Origin: Arcobacter ellisii
GTDB taxonomy: Bacteria; Campylobacterota; Campylobacteria; Campylobacterales; Arcobacteraceae
Assembly: GCF_003544915.1 (NCBI RefSeq)
Contig: NZ_CP032097.1
Coordinates: 310,001-374,000, forward strand
DNA length: 64,000 bases
Reading direction: 5' to 3'
Below the pieces are notes generated by a model. It worked only from the letters and a program-made list of their open reading frames with translations, did not search any database and was not told where the DNA came from. Positions 44,845-53,364 of this stretch are shown here, in pieces (position 1 is the first letter of the stretch; each line of letters begins with the position of its first letter). A program made the position numbers and the translations under genes.

Positions 44845-45804
44845 TTATTTTTCTTCATAATTTGGATTTAATTTTAATAAAACTAAATCAGCAATCATAT
44901 TACCAATTAGTGTCAAAAAGGCACCAATTATAAGTATCCCCATAATTACGGGATAATCATGGCTTAATGCACTTTGATAAAATAGTAATCCCATTCCATC
45001 AATTGAAAAAATTGTCTCTAAAATCACTGAACCTCCAATAATTCCAGGAAGTGAAAGTCCAAGTAGAGTGATAACTGGTGGATATAAATTTGGTAAGATG
45101 TAATATCTTAAAATTTGTTTTTTAGTTAATCCTCTTGATTTTGCAAAAAAGATGTAATCAGATTTTAAAATCTCAATAGTTAAACTTCTTATATATAAAA
45201 TCAAACTTCCAATTCCACCAAAAACTATAATAAAAATAGGTAAAACTAAATGCCAAGCATAATCTAAATAGTAATTTAGACTTCCATCATTTGGAACACT
45301 ATGAAGTCCTGCTATTGGAAAAATTTCAAATTTTATTGAAAAAACTAAAACTAAAATAAGTGCTAAATAAAATGAAGGCATGGCAAAACTTAAAAGTGAA
45401 AGTTGTTCACTAAATTTATCAAAAAAAGAGTTTTTATTTAAAGCTGATTTTATCCCAAAATATAAAGAGATTATAAATATTAAAACCATAGAAATAATAT
45501 TAATTGTAAGTGTTATTGGAATTCTACTTAGAATTTCATCTTTTACCATCTCTCCGCTTGCAAAAGAAATTCCAAAATCAAGTTGTAAAATAGAATAAAT
45601 CCAAGAAAAAAATTGTACATATAAAGGTTTATCAAGCCCATAAATTGCTTTTAATTGTTCAATTGATTCAGGAGTAATATTTGGATTTAACTCTCCACTT
45701 GCAAAAAAAGAGTTTGGAGCAGCATTTATTGCTATAAAAGAGATAAGGCTAATTATAAAAAGCATTGTGATAAGGTATAATAATTTTTTAAAAAATAGTT
45801 TCAT
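44845..45804 (-). CDS. ABC transporter permease of the DppB/OppB family
   Basis: A protein of about 319 residues with six predicted helices, the inner-membrane permease type of peptide/nickel ABC importers. The C-terminal loop has the EAA-like stretch YIFFAKSRGLTKKQILRYYI. No binding protein, second permease or ATPase lies next to it, so partners must be elsewhere. A TATAAT box (minus strand, 45811-45816) ends six bases before the ATG at 45804. The ATG has no ribosome binding site, so it could be a leaderless message; a TTG at 45819 would overlap that box. Confidence 0.82.
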   Translation of the reverse strand: MKLFFKKLLYLITMLFIISLISFIAINAAPNSFFASGELNPNITPESIEQLKAIYGLDKPLYVQFFSWIYSILQLDFGISFASGEMVKDEILSRIPITLTINIISMVLIFIISLYFGIKSALNKNSFFDKFSEQLSLLSFAMPSFYLALILVLVFSIKFEIFPIAGLHSVPNDGSLNYYLDYAWHLVLPIFIIVFGGIGSLILYIRSLTIEILKSDYIFFAKSRGLTKKQILRYYILPNLYPPVITLLGLSLPGIIGGSVILETIFSIDGMGLLFYQSALSHDYPVIMGILIIGAFLTLIGNMIADLVLLKLNPNYEEK

Positions 45805-45810
45805 TTTGGG

Positions 45811-45816
45811 ATTATA
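45811..45816 (-). promoter_or_regulatory. -10 box (TATAAT) directly before the DppB-type gene
   Basis: On the minus strand TATAAT is followed by six bases and the ATG at 45804. This spacing puts the start of transcription at or next to the start codon, the pattern of leaderless genes. Confidence 0.45.
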
Positions 45817-45832
45817 CAAAAGATAGGTTTAA

Positions 45833-46189
45833 ATGATAGGTATAGATATAACTTCAATAGATAGAATAAAAAAAATGTATGAAAAGTTTGGAATAAAGGC
45901 TTATGAGAAGTTTTTAAATACAAATGAAATTGAGCTTATAAAAAAGCCAGAAACTGCTGCTGGATTTTGGGCAGCAAAAGAGGCTGCTTCAAAAGCTCTT
46001 GGAACTGGGATTGGTGAACATTGTGGTTTTCATGATATTAAAATATCAAAAGGAAAGCTTGGAAATCCAAAGATTAAATACAAAAAAGAAGTAAGAAAAA
46101 GATTTGGTATAAAAAAATCTCATCTTTCAATAACACATGATGCAGGTTTTGCAATAGCTGTTGTTGTAAATGTTTTGAAAAAAGATTAA
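45833..46189 (+). CDS. acpS: Holo-[acyl-carrier-protein] synthase
   Basis: This 118-residue enzyme transfers the phosphopantetheine arm of coenzyme A to acyl carrier protein. Family marks: MIGIDITSIDRIKKM with the metal-binding aspartate, and AAGFWAAKEAASKALGTGIG with the conserved WxxKEAxxKA motif. The length is normal. The ribosome binding region before the ATG is weak (ATAGG). It is divergent from the DppB-type gene and shares the palindromic stop TTAA with the convergent ArsR-family gene. Confidence 0.94.
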   Translation: MIGIDITSIDRIKKMYEKFGIKAYEKFLNTNEIELIKKPETAAGFWAAKEAASKALGTGIGEHCGFHDIKISKGKLGNPKIKYKKEVRKRFGIKKSHLSITHDAGFAIAVVVNVLKKD

Positions 46190-46551
46190 TTTTTTGTATT
46201 ATCAAACTGAAAAGCTTGATTATAATTATTTACTAAATCTGTAAAACAAGATGATAATTCTTTAATAATTTCAGGATTTGGCTCAATATAAATTTTATTA
46301 CTTTTTTTTGTCATAATAATTATATTTGCATCTTTTAATTCTTTTAGATGTCTTGAAATAGTTGGAAGTGAAAAGTTAAAATGTTCTGCAATAGTTGTAA
46401 CACAAGTAGCCTGAGCAATAATATCATCTTTTGGTTTACTCTCATCAATAGAACAAGCATATCCACCTGTAAAAACATTTTTAAATATCAAAAACCTAGT
46501 TTCATTTCCCAAAGCTTTAAATATTTTGATTTTCTCTTCCATTCCTAACAT
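46186..46551 (-). CDS. ArsR/SmtB family regulator, cysteine-containing
   Basis: This 121-residue winged-helix repressor (ALGNETRFLIFKNV; HFNFSLPTISRHLKELKDAN) has cysteines at positions 33, 50 and 102, none of them in the arsenite motif of classical ArsR. An insertion with two of these cysteines (ACSIDESKPKDDIIAQATC) lies before the recognition helix. It may sense a metal, metalloid or a redox signal. It is divergent from a methyltransferase whose promoter carries a perfect 12-6-12 palindrome, so control of that gene is the natural guess. The start could also be the ATG three codons later. Confidence 0.82.
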   Translation of the reverse strand: MLGMEEKIKIFKALGNETRFLIFKNVFTGGYACSIDESKPKDDIIAQATCVTTIAEHFNFSLPTISRHLKELKDANIIIMTKKSNKIYIEPNPEIIKELSSCFTDLVNNYNQAFQFDNTKN

Positions 46552-46626
46552 ACTAATATAAAACCTTAAATTATTAATTTTAAATTATTCTATTAAATAA
46601 ATACTAATTTACAAGTTAAATCTTTA

Positions 46627-46655
46627 TTGACAAGAAAAAATAAATTTGCTAATAT
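46627..46655 (+). promoter_or_regulatory. Sigma70 promoter of the methyltransferase gene
   Basis: The -35 box is a perfect TTGACA (46627-46632), the spacer is 17 bases and the -10 box is TAATAT (46650-46655). The operator-like palindrome begins two bases after it. Confidence 0.65.
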
Positions 46656-46657
46656 TT

Positions 46658-46687
46658 TAGCTATTTAGCATATTAGCTAAATAGCTA
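46658..46687. promoter_or_regulatory. Perfect 12-bp inverted repeat, probable ArsR-family operator
   Basis: TAGCTATTTAGC at 46658-46669, spacer ATATTA, and its exact complement at 46676-46687. It covers the expected start of transcription of the methyltransferase gene, in the intergenic region shared with the ArsR-family gene. Extra TTAGC/GCTAA units occur just upstream (near 46648). Confidence 0.7.
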
Positions 46688-46708
46688 TTTAATAAAAGAG
46701 ATAAAATT

Positions 46709-47317
46709 ATGAATTTAGAAACACATTGGAATAATATTTTTGAAAAAACAGAAGATAAAAAATTAGGTTGCTGGGAAAATGATACTTCACAAACACTAAA
46801 ATTTTTAAAAGATTTAGATATCTACTCTAATAAAAATATATTTTTAGCTGGTGCTGGAACATCTATTTTAGTTGATGAAATTATAAAAATGAGTTCTAAT
46901 TTAATCTTAAATGATATAAGTGATGTAGCTCTTGAAAAATTAAAAAACAGATTAAAAAATTTCGAAAATATAGAGTTCTTTCAGCAAGATTTATCAAAAA
47001 ATTTTAAAACAAAAGATATAGATATTTGGATAGATAGAGCAGTTTTACACTTTTTGTTAGATGAAAAAGATATAGAAAACTATTTTGAAAATTTAAAAAT
47101 AAATCTAAAAAAAGGTGGATATGTTTTATTTGCACAATTTAGAAAAGGTGGTGCAACAACTTGCGCAAGTTTGGATATAAAACAGTATGATTTAGAAGAG
47201 TTTTCTAAGAGATTAAAAGATGATTTTGAACTTATCAAAAATGAAGAGTATGATTATATAAATCCATTTGGAAATAAAAAAGAGTATATTTATGTACTTT
47301 ATAAAAAAATAAAATAG
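46709..47317 (+). CDS. Class I SAM-dependent methyltransferase
   Basis: This 202-residue protein has the methyltransferase fold: motif I NIFLAGAGTSILVDEI, an acidic turn LILNDIS, the motif IDIWIDRAVLHFLLDEKDI, and KKGGYVLFAQF. The opening HWNNIFEKTEDKKLGCWE resembles methyltransferases related to thiopurine and tellurite methyltransferases. The substrate is unknown. Its promoter is overlapped by a perfect palindrome, and a cysteine-rich ArsR-family regulator is divergent from it, suggesting induction by a metal(loid) or toxic thiol-reactive compound. It does not resemble the ArsM arsenite methyltransferase. Confidence 0.85.
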   Translation: MNLETHWNNIFEKTEDKKLGCWENDTSQTLKFLKDLDIYSNKNIFLAGAGTSILVDEIIKMSSNLILNDISDVALEKLKNRLKNFENIEFFQQDLSKNFKTKDIDIWIDRAVLHFLLDEKDIENYFENLKINLKKGGYVLFAQFRKGGATTCASLDIKQYDLEEFSKRLKDDFELIKNEEYDYINPFGNKKEYIYVLYKKIK

Positions 47318-47327
47318 TCTCTATTTT
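47311..47327. terminator. Short bidirectional hairpin after the methyltransferase gene
   Basis: AAAATAG and its complement (47311-47317, 47321-47327) with loop TCT and A/T runs outside. It lies exactly between two convergent stop codons. The stem is short and AT-rich. Confidence 0.4.
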
Positions 47328-47701
47328 TTAGCTAAATATCGCTCTAAAATGATTTTAGCAGCAAGTGAGTCAACTCGTCCATCTCTTTTGTATTTTATTT
47401 CACCTTTGATTAATTCTTCTGCTTCAATTGAACTCATATTCTCTTCACAAAATTCATAAGGAATTTGAAGTTCTAAAAGTGTAACAAAATGTTTTATTCT
47501 TTTTTGCATATCTTCGCTTGCACTTGGAAATCCAACAATTAGTTTTTCAATTTCCCACTCTTTTAAAAAAGAGTTTACATCCAAGGCAGCTTGGTCTCTA
47601 TTTTTTCGCAAAATGGCAGTTTGAGGAGTTACAATATTTGAAGTTAAACAAATTGCAACTCCTATTCTTTTAAGTCCAATATCAATTGAAGCTAATTTCA
47701 A
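47321..47701 (-). CDS. ruvX: RuvX/YqgF family nuclease
   Basis: This 126-residue RNase H-fold protein belongs to the YqgF family, implicated in 16S rRNA 5'-end maturation and also called a putative Holliday junction resolvase. Marks: LASIDIGLKRIGVAIC at the N-terminus, VGFPSASEDMQKRIKHFVT, and a C-terminal RDGRVDSLAAKIILERYL with the catalytic aspartate. The start is TTG and overlaps the stop of the metF-like gene (TTGA), so the two are translationally coupled. Confidence 0.92.
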   Translation of the reverse strand: MKLASIDIGLKRIGVAICLTSNIVTPQTAILRKNRDQAALDVNSFLKEWEIEKLIVGFPSASEDMQKRIKHFVTLLELQIPYEFCEENMSSIEAEELIKGEIKYKRDGRVDSLAAKIILERYLAKK

Positions 47702-48609
47702 GAGATAATCTCATTTGCAACATCAAATCTATTTGCTGTCATTAGGTGGATTTTTGGATGTAGTTTATTTAATTCTTTAAATAAATTTTGACTTAATTGC
47801 ATTCCAACTTTGTACTCTTCCTCTTCAGAAATATTATGTGCAGCTTCAAGGGCATCAATCCAAAATTGTGGTACATGAATTCCTGGAACTTGTGCAGATA
47901 AAAATAGAGCAGTTCTAAGTTTTGTAACAGGGAAAATCCCAAAAATTAGTTGAGCTTTTTGTTTATCTCCTTCAACACCTTCTTTTGCAATATTAAATGA
48001 TTCTAAAAGTTTTTTAGCATTTTCAATGTCAAAAACTGGTTGAGAAATAATTCCCATCGCTCCATTTTGAATTTTTAAATGCATTTTTTTCTCTAAACTT
48101 GAGAAATTTTTTGCATAAGAGTTTGTAACAGCAAAAGGAAAAATCTGTTTTGGTTCGATTTTAAAAGGATGACCTGACATATCCATACCATAATTAAATG
48201 ATTTAATAATTTTTAATAGCATTAATGAGTTCGCTTCAAAAACTCCTTTTGCATGAGGTTGGTCACTCATTTTAGCTGGATCTCCTGTTAGAGCTAAAAT
48301 AGCTCTTACATCAAAATCATTTGCTCCCATTAAATCTGATTGTAATGCAATTTTATTTCTATCTCTCATACTCATAGTTGCAATTACAGGTTTATTAAAT
48401 TCCATTTGAAGTTTTAATGCAGCAAATAAAGCATTGTATTTTAATTTTGCAAGAGGATTATCTGTACAAGAAAAACCATCAACTCTATCTTGCAGTTTAA
48501 ATTTTTTAATTCTTTCTATAATATTGTGCATAGAAGGTTCGTGTTGAGGTGTTGTTTCAAGTGTTAGGTATTTATCCTCTTGAAGTTTTTGTATAAGTGT
48601 TTCAAACAT
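47698..48609 (-). CDS. Methylenetetrahydrofolate reductase family protein
   Basis: This 303-residue TIM-barrel protein of the MTHFR family reduces methylene-tetrahydrofolate to methyl-tetrahydrofolate, giving the methyl group for methionine. Features: YLTLETTPQHEPS at the N-terminus with the catalytic glutamate region, ILALTGDPAKMSDQPHAKGV matching the family's LRGDP segment, and NGAMGIISQPVFDIENAKKL matching the GAD..ITQ segment. It is a divergent member, so I give no gene symbol. It precedes ruvX in a two-gene operon. Confidence 0.75.
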   Translation of the reverse strand: MFETLIQKLQEDKYLTLETTPQHEPSMHNIIERIKKFKLQDRVDGFSCTDNPLAKLKYNALFAALKLQMEFNKPVIATMSMRDRNKIALQSDLMGANDFDVRAILALTGDPAKMSDQPHAKGVFEANSLMLLKIIKSFNYGMDMSGHPFKIEPKQIFPFAVTNSYAKNFSSLEKKMHLKIQNGAMGIISQPVFDIENAKKLLESFNIAKEGVEGDKQKAQLIFGIFPVTKLRTALFLSAQVPGIHVPQFWIDALEAAHNISEEEEYKVGMQLSQNLFKELNKLHPKIHLMTANRFDVANEIIS

Positions 48610-48690
48610 TATAAAAAATATTCCTTTTTATATATTTAGTTAAATTTAGATAATATTATACCCTTTAAAGAATAAAACTAGGGAAAATTA

Positions 48691-49317
48691 ATGAAATTAG
48701 CTGTTTTTGATTTTGATTCAACTTTGATGGATGGAGAGACTATAGACTTTCTTGCAGATGAGTTAGGAATAGGTGAACAAGTAAAAAAGATTACAGAAGA
48801 AGCGATGAGTGGAAGACTTGATTTTTTTGAATCTTTAACTACAAGAGTTGCACTTTTAAAAGGTATGGATTATAAAAAAGTTGTTGATATTTGTGCAAAT
48901 CTTCCTTTAATGCCAGGTGCAAAAGAGTTAGTTCCAGAACTTCAAAAAATGGGATATAAAGTAGTATGTTTTTCTGGTGGATTTAGAATTGGAACATCTC
49001 CTGCTAGAGAAAAATTAGGTTTAGATGCTGATTTTTCAAATGTACTACATGAAAAAAATGGAGTATTAACTGGATTAATCGGTGGAGATATGATGTTTGG
49101 TTATTCAAAAGGTGATATGTTACAAAGAATTCAATCACTAATGGGAATAACAAGAGCACAAACTTTAGTTTGTGGAGATGGAGCAAATGATTTAAGTATG
49201 TTTGCACATGCTGATACAAGAGTTGCCTTTTGTGCAAGAGATGTATTAAAAAAAGAGGCAAATGTTATTATTGATACAAAAGATTTAACAAAAATCTTAG
49301 ATTATATAAAGGCTTAA
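48691..49317 (+). CDS. serB: Phosphoserine phosphatase
   Basis: This 208-residue HAD-family enzyme removes phosphate from phosphoserine, the last step of serine synthesis. Motif I is FDFDSTLMDGETIDFLA with DxDST, the serine-containing motif II is CFSGGFRIG, and motif III/IV is CGDGANDLSMF. It has no N-terminal ACT domain, so it is the short form. It is followed after two bases by a transaldolase gene. The ribosome binding site is AGGGAA. Confidence 0.94.
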   Translation: MKLAVFDFDSTLMDGETIDFLADELGIGEQVKKITEEAMSGRLDFFESLTTRVALLKGMDYKKVVDICANLPLMPGAKELVPELQKMGYKVVCFSGGFRIGTSPAREKLGLDADFSNVLHEKNGVLTGLIGGDMMFGYSKGDMLQRIQSLMGITRAQTLVCGDGANDLSMFAHADTRVAFCARDVLKKEANVIIDTKDLTKILDYIKA

Positions 49318-49319
49318 TT

Positions 49320-50312
49320 ATGAGTTTAAAAGAAGATATCAACTACTCTTTATGGTGTGATTTTATAGAAAGAGATTTTTTAGAAAATAGATTTAAAGAG
49401 ATTATCAAAAAACAAATTATTCAAGGTGCAACTTCAAATCCTGCAATTTTTGAATCATCAATCACAAACTCTGTTGCTTATAAACAACAACTTGATATGT
49501 TACAAGCAAACAATGCAAAAACAATTTATGAAGAGTTAGCTTTAACAGATATAAAAAGAGCAGCTTTTTTACTTGATAAACTACATAAAGATGATGCTGA
49601 TGATGGATTTATCTCTATTGAAGTTGACCCACTTTTATGTGATGATGCAGCTGGAACTATTGATGAAGGAATAAGACTTTTTAATTCAATAAATGCTGAA
49701 AATGTAATGATTAAAGTTCCTGCAACAGAAGCTGGTTATATTGCTATGAGAGAACTTACATCAAAAGGTATAAATGTAAACGCAACATTAATTTTTTCAC
49801 CTCTTCAAGCTATTAAGTGTGCACAAGCTTTAGACGAAGGAATTAGAGATTCAAATAAAGACATCAAAGCAGTTATTTCTGTTTTTGTTTCAAGATTTGA
49901 CAGAATGATGGATACTGAGTTTGTTTTAAAAGGTTTACAACCATCAAAACTGGGAATTATCAATGCAACTAAATGTTATCATGAAGTAAATAAATTCAAA
50001 AACTCAAATATCAGAACTCTATTTGCAAGCACAGGTGTAAAAGGAAATGAGTTAAGTCCTAGTTATTATATTGATAATTTAATTTATCCAAATTCAGTAA
50101 ACACTGCACCACTTGCAACAATTGAAGATTGGTTAACTGATGGTTCAAAAGAGCCAACACCAATAATGAGTGAAGCTGATTGTGATAAATATTTTGAACT
50201 TTTAAAAAATAAAGGAATCAAAATGGAATCAATTTATGATAAGCTATTAAGTGATGGTTTAGAAGCATTTAAAATTTCATTTAGAGATTTACTTTCAAAA
50301 CTAATAAATTAA
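49320..50312 (+). CDS. tal: Transaldolase
   Basis: This 330-residue pentose phosphate pathway enzyme moves a dihydroxyacetone unit between sugar phosphates through a Schiff base. Marks: GATSNPAIFESSI near the N-terminus, the Schiff-base lysine in NVMIKVPATEAGYIAMREL, and NATLIFSPLQAIKCA with VSVFVSRFDRMMD. Its length fits the class common in Campylobacterota and actinobacteria. It works with the transketolase whose end opens this window. It forms an operon with serB. Confidence 0.94.
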   Translation: MSLKEDINYSLWCDFIERDFLENRFKEIIKKQIIQGATSNPAIFESSITNSVAYKQQLDMLQANNAKTIYEELALTDIKRAAFLLDKLHKDDADDGFISIEVDPLLCDDAAGTIDEGIRLFNSINAENVMIKVPATEAGYIAMRELTSKGINVNATLIFSPLQAIKCAQALDEGIRDSNKDIKAVISVFVSRFDRMMDTEFVLKGLQPSKLGIINATKCYHEVNKFKNSNIRTLFASTGVKGNELSPSYYIDNLIYPNSVNTAPLATIEDWLTDGSKEPTPIMSEADCDKYFELLKNKGIKMESIYDKLLSDGLEAFKISFRDLLSKLIN

Positions 50313-50377
50313 AAACTATTTAAGTTTCATTGGATAAAATTTTTCCAATGATAAAAATATATAAAAAGGTAGAAAAG

Positions 50378-51739
50378 ATGAATATTTGGACTCCAAGTAG
50401 CTGGAGAGATTTTCCTATAAAACAACAACCAACATATAATGATTTAGAAAAACTTGCAAAAGTTGAGTCAGAGTTAGCATCATATCCTCCTTTGATTTTT
50501 GCAGGAGAAGCTTTAAATTTAAAAAAACAGTTGGCTGATGTTGTAAATGGTAAAGCATTTTTACTTCAAGGTGGAGATTGTGCTGAATCATTTAATGCAT
50601 TTAATGCTACAAATATTAAAGATTTATTTAAAGTAATGATGCAAATGGCAGTTGTTTTAACTTTCTCAGGTGGTTGTCCTGTTGTAAAAGTTGGACGAGT
50701 TGCTGGTCAATTTGCAAAACCAAGAAGTGCAGATTTTGAAGAGATAGATGGTGTAACATTACCTTCATATAGAGGTGATATTGTAAATGATATAGATTTT
50801 ACAGAAAAAGCAAGAAATCCAAGAGCTAAAAAGTTATTAAAAGCATATAACCAAAGTGCAGCAACAATGAACCTTTTAAGAGCATTCTCAAGAGGCGGGA
50901 TGGCTGATTTGAATCAAGTTCATTTATGGAATTTAGATTTTGTTAAAGATAACTATTTAGGTGCAAAATATGAAGAACTTGCAAATAAAATAAGTGAGAG
51001 TTTAACATTTATGAAAGCTTGTGGAATTACAAGTGAAAATACTCCACAATTAAATCAAACAACTCTATTTACTTCTCATGAAGCACTTTTATTAAATTAT
51101 GAACAAGCTTTAACTAGACGTGATTCAATTACTGGAGATTGGTTTAACTGTGCTGCTCATATGTTATGGATTGGGGACAGAACAAGAGATTTAAAAGATG
51201 CTCATATTGAATATTTTAGAGGAATTAATAATCCAATAGGATGTAAAGTTGGTCCAACAATGAAAGAGGATGAATTAATCCAATTAATTGATACTTTAAA
51301 TCCAAATAATGAAGCAGGAAGATTAAATTTAATTGTTAGAATGGGTGCAAATAAAGTTGGTGATTTCTTCCCAAAACTTTTACAAAGAGTAAAAGCTGAA
51401 GGTAAAAATGTATTATGGTCAAGTGACCCAATGCATGGAAATACAATAAAAGCTGACAATGGTTATAAAACTAGAGATTTTGAAGCTATTTTAAGTGAAG
51501 TTAAACAGTTTTTCCAAATCCATAAAGCAGAAGGTACTTATGCTGGTGGGATTCATCTTGAGATGACAGGGCAAAATGTAACTGAATGTACAGGTTCTTG
51601 CTCATCTGCTGTAACTCAAGAGAGTTTATCAAGTAGATATCACACTCAATGTGACCCAAGATTAAATGCTGACCAAGCTTTAGAGTTATCATTTATGATT
51701 GCTGATACATTAAAAGAAGCAAGAAAGAATCTTGCATAA
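50378..51739 (+). CDS. 3-deoxy-7-phosphoheptulonate synthase, class II
   Basis: A protein of about 453 residues that joins phosphoenolpyruvate and erythrose 4-phosphate, the first step of the shikimate pathway to aromatic amino acids. It is the plant-like class II (AroA_II) form: [17 protein letters not shown] at the start, [25 protein letters not shown], and the C-terminal [16 protein letters not shown] start at the ATG at 50378, with AAAAGG nine bases upstream, rather than at the in-frame ATG at 50330. It draws on the products of the transaldolase gene directly before it. Confidence 0.95.
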   Translation: MNIWTPSSWRDFPIKQQPTYNDLEKLAKVESELASYPPLIFAGEALNLKKQLADVVNGKAFLLQGGDCAESFNAFNATNIKDLFKVMMQMAVVLTFSGGCPVVKVGRVAGQFAKPRSADFEEIDGVTLPSYRGDIVNDIDFTEKARNPRAKKLLKAYNQSAATMNLLRAFSRGGMADLNQVHLWNLDFVKDNYLGAKYEELANKISESLTFMKACGITSENTPQLNQTTLFTSHEALLLNYEQALTRRDSITGDWFNCAAHMLWIGDRTRDLKDAHIEYFRGINNPIGCKVGPTMKEDELIQLIDTLNPNNEAGRLNLIVRMGANKVGDFFPKLLQRVKAEGKNVLWSSDPMHGNTIKADNGYKTRDFEAILSEVKQFFQIHKAEGTYAGGIHLEMTGQNVTECTGSCSSAVTQESLSSRYHTQCDPRLNADQALELSFMIADTLKEARKNLA

Positions 51740-51759
51740 ACTATAAATTTATCTATTAA

Positions 51760-51795
51760 AAAAAGAGGAAGTTTTTTACTTTCTCTTTTTTTTTT
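51760..51795 (+). terminator. Rho-independent terminator after the DAHP synthase gene
   Basis: A 13-bp stem (51760-51772 with 51778-51790, one G-T pair), 5-base T loop and a run of T to 51795. It is the clearest classical terminator in the window. Confidence 0.85.
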
Positions 51796-51817
51796 GATTT
51801 AAAAAACAAGGAAAATT

Positions 51818-52657
51818 ATGAAGTCTCTTATTTTAAAAATATTTTTTCTATTTGTTGTTTTAGTTATCAATATTTCTGCGAAAAATATTGATTCAATTAC
51901 TAATTCACATTGGGAAACTTTACATCTATATCATGGTGAAAACCAAAAAGCTGGTCCTTTTGCATTTGATGATAATTATGTTGAGTTTGAGTTTGGTGGA
52001 AGATATGAATGGTTAGATTTATATGGATATATAGATTTTATAGATGCTTTAAATAGTTCAACAAGTGATAAACATGGACAAAACAACTTTTTTGTTGATA
52101 TAGAACCTAGAATTTCAATAGACTATTTAACGAATACTGATTTATCTTATGGTGCTTTACAAGAGTTATTTATAGCTTTTGATATCTATTATGCAGATGA
52201 GCCAAATGGAAATGGTTTAAAGATAGTTTGGATGGGTTTAGGAAGTGATATAGACATTCCTTGGCTTGGAAAAAGTGGTGTGAATTTTTATACTAGATAT
52301 GTAGAAGAAAATTATGGTGCAAGTAATGAAAATAGTTTTGATGGATATGTTGCACATATAAATTGGTTTAAACCTTTATATAATTTTACGGATTCAAGAT
52401 TTTTATCTTTTCAAGGTTATTTAGATTATGAGTTTGGAAGTGATTTAGATAATAATAGTTTTGAAAGACAATACAGAACAAGTGATTCATTACAATCATA
52501 TTTAGGACTTTGGGTACACGATAAAAAATGGACAGCTGGATATGGTTTAAAAGTTTATAAAGATATGACACAATGGAAAGATGGTGAAGTTTTAAATAAT
52601 AAAGAGACAAAAACTTCTGGATATGCACACTATTTTAATGTAGGTTATAAGTTTTAG
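51818..52657 (+). CDS. Tsx/OmpK-like outer membrane channel protein
   Basis: This 279-residue outer-membrane beta-barrel has a signal peptide (about 1-21, ending NISA-KN). The mature part begins SITNSHWETLHLYHGEN and contains YVEFEFGGRYEWLDLYGYID, like the nucleoside-specific channel Tsx and the related OmpK family. The end GYAHYFNVGYKF finishes in phenylalanine, as required for outer-membrane insertion. Alternating aromatic strands run throughout. It is a single-gene transcript bounded by terminators on both sides. Nucleoside uptake is a family-level guess. Confidence 0.82.
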   Translation: MKSLILKIFFLFVVLVINISAKNIDSITNSHWETLHLYHGENQKAGPFAFDDNYVEFEFGGRYEWLDLYGYIDFIDALNSSTSDKHGQNNFFVDIEPRISIDYLTNTDLSYGALQELFIAFDIYYADEPNGNGLKIVWMGLGSDIDIPWLGKSGVNFYTRYVEENYGASNENSFDGYVAHINWFKPLYNFTDSRFLSFQGYLDYEFGSDLDNNSFERQYRTSDSLQSYLGLWVHDKKWTAGYGLKVYKDMTQWKDGEVLNNKETKTSGYAHYFNVGYKF

Positions 52658-52678
52658 AGTAGAAAATTTTCTACTCTA
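52655..52678. terminator. Bidirectional terminator (24-base palindrome) after the Tsx-like gene
   Basis: TAGAGTAGAAAA at 52655-52666 is followed directly by its complement at 52667-52678. It lies between convergent genes and touches the stop codon of the Tsx-like gene. Confidence 0.7.
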
Positions 52679-53020
52679 TTATAAAAAAGTTTTTTTATAA
52701 AGCTCTTCATCCCAAGCTACAACTAATTTATCATCAAATTCAATAACTGGTCTTTTGAAAAGTAATGGTTCTTTACAAAGCCATTCATATTTTCCATTAT
52801 CATCAAGATTTAACTCTTTTAGATTTAATGTTTTATATTTTGTACCTTTGTTGTTAAAAAGGATATTTATATCAGCTTTTGTAGTCCAAGTTTTGATTTT
52901 ATCTGCACTTGGAGTCTCTTTTTTGAAATCAAAGAATTCAACTTCTATGTTATTATCTTTGAAAAATTTCAAAGCGCTTCTAACACTTCCACAAGTTTTT
53001 ATACCATAAACAGTTATCAT
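52679..53020 (-). CDS. ArsC/Spx family protein (YffB-like)
   Basis: This 113-residue glutaredoxin-fold protein belongs to the ArsC/Spx/YffB family. The N-terminus YGIKTCGSVRSALKFFKDN has a single cysteine (position 11) in place of a CxxC, and KRPVIEFDDKLVVAWDEE is the typical C-terminal region. It is unrelated to the LMW-phosphatase ArsC proteins at 8 kb. The function is unknown; true glutaredoxin-coupled arsenate reductase activity would need the arginine triad, which I cannot confirm. Last gene of the tgt-gatC operon, four bases after gatC. Confidence 0.82.
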   Translation of the reverse strand: MITVYGIKTCGSVRSALKFFKDNNIEVEFFDFKKETPSADKIKTWTTKADINILFNNKGTKYKTLNLKELNLDDNGKYEWLCKEPLLFKRPVIEFDDKLVVAWDEELYKKTFL

Positions 53021-53023
53021 TTT

Positions 53024-53314
53024 TTACTCAATAATTTTTGGAACTATAAAGTATCCATCTTCAGATTTTGGAGCATTTTTTAAAATTTGATTAGATAATT
53101 CTAAGTTTTGAACTGATACATCTTCTCTTAAAGGTGTTCCGCCCTCAATAGTTGTAAATGTTGCTTCTATATGACTTACATCTATATCATTTAAGTTTTC
53201 AACGAAGTTAATAATATCAGCTAATTCTGATTTTAATTTCTCTTTTCTTGAATCATCAACTTGTAAACTTGATAACTTTTCTAATTTTGCAATTAATTTA
53301 TCATCAACAGTCAT
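53024..53314 (-). CDS. gatC: Aspartyl/glutamyl-tRNA amidotransferase subunit C
   Basis: This 96-residue protein is the small subunit that stabilises the GatAB amidotransferase, which converts Glu-tRNA(Gln) and Asp-tRNA(Asn) to the amide forms. Family marks: DDKLIAKLEKLSSLQVDDS, LADIINFVENLNDIDVSH and the C-terminal TPLREDV. gatA and gatB are not nearby. It lies between tgt and the ArsC/Spx-like gene in a minus-strand run, with all three concerned with small cytoplasmic proteins of translation or redox balance. Confidence 0.92.
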   Translation of the reverse strand: MTVDDKLIAKLEKLSSLQVDDSRKEKLKSELADIINFVENLNDIDVSHIEATFTTIEGGTPLREDVSVQNLELSNQILKNAPKSEDGYFIVPKIIE

Positions 53315-53364
53315 TGTTGTTTTTTCCTTATTTTTTAATATTTTTAATTTTAGCTAAAAAGAGT

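Noticed and set aside
52679-53020. Third arsenate reductase
   Set aside because: The protein has the ArsC/Spx glutaredoxin fold with one N-terminal cysteine, but it lies in the tgt-gatC operon, and the family includes many members without arsenate reductase activity.
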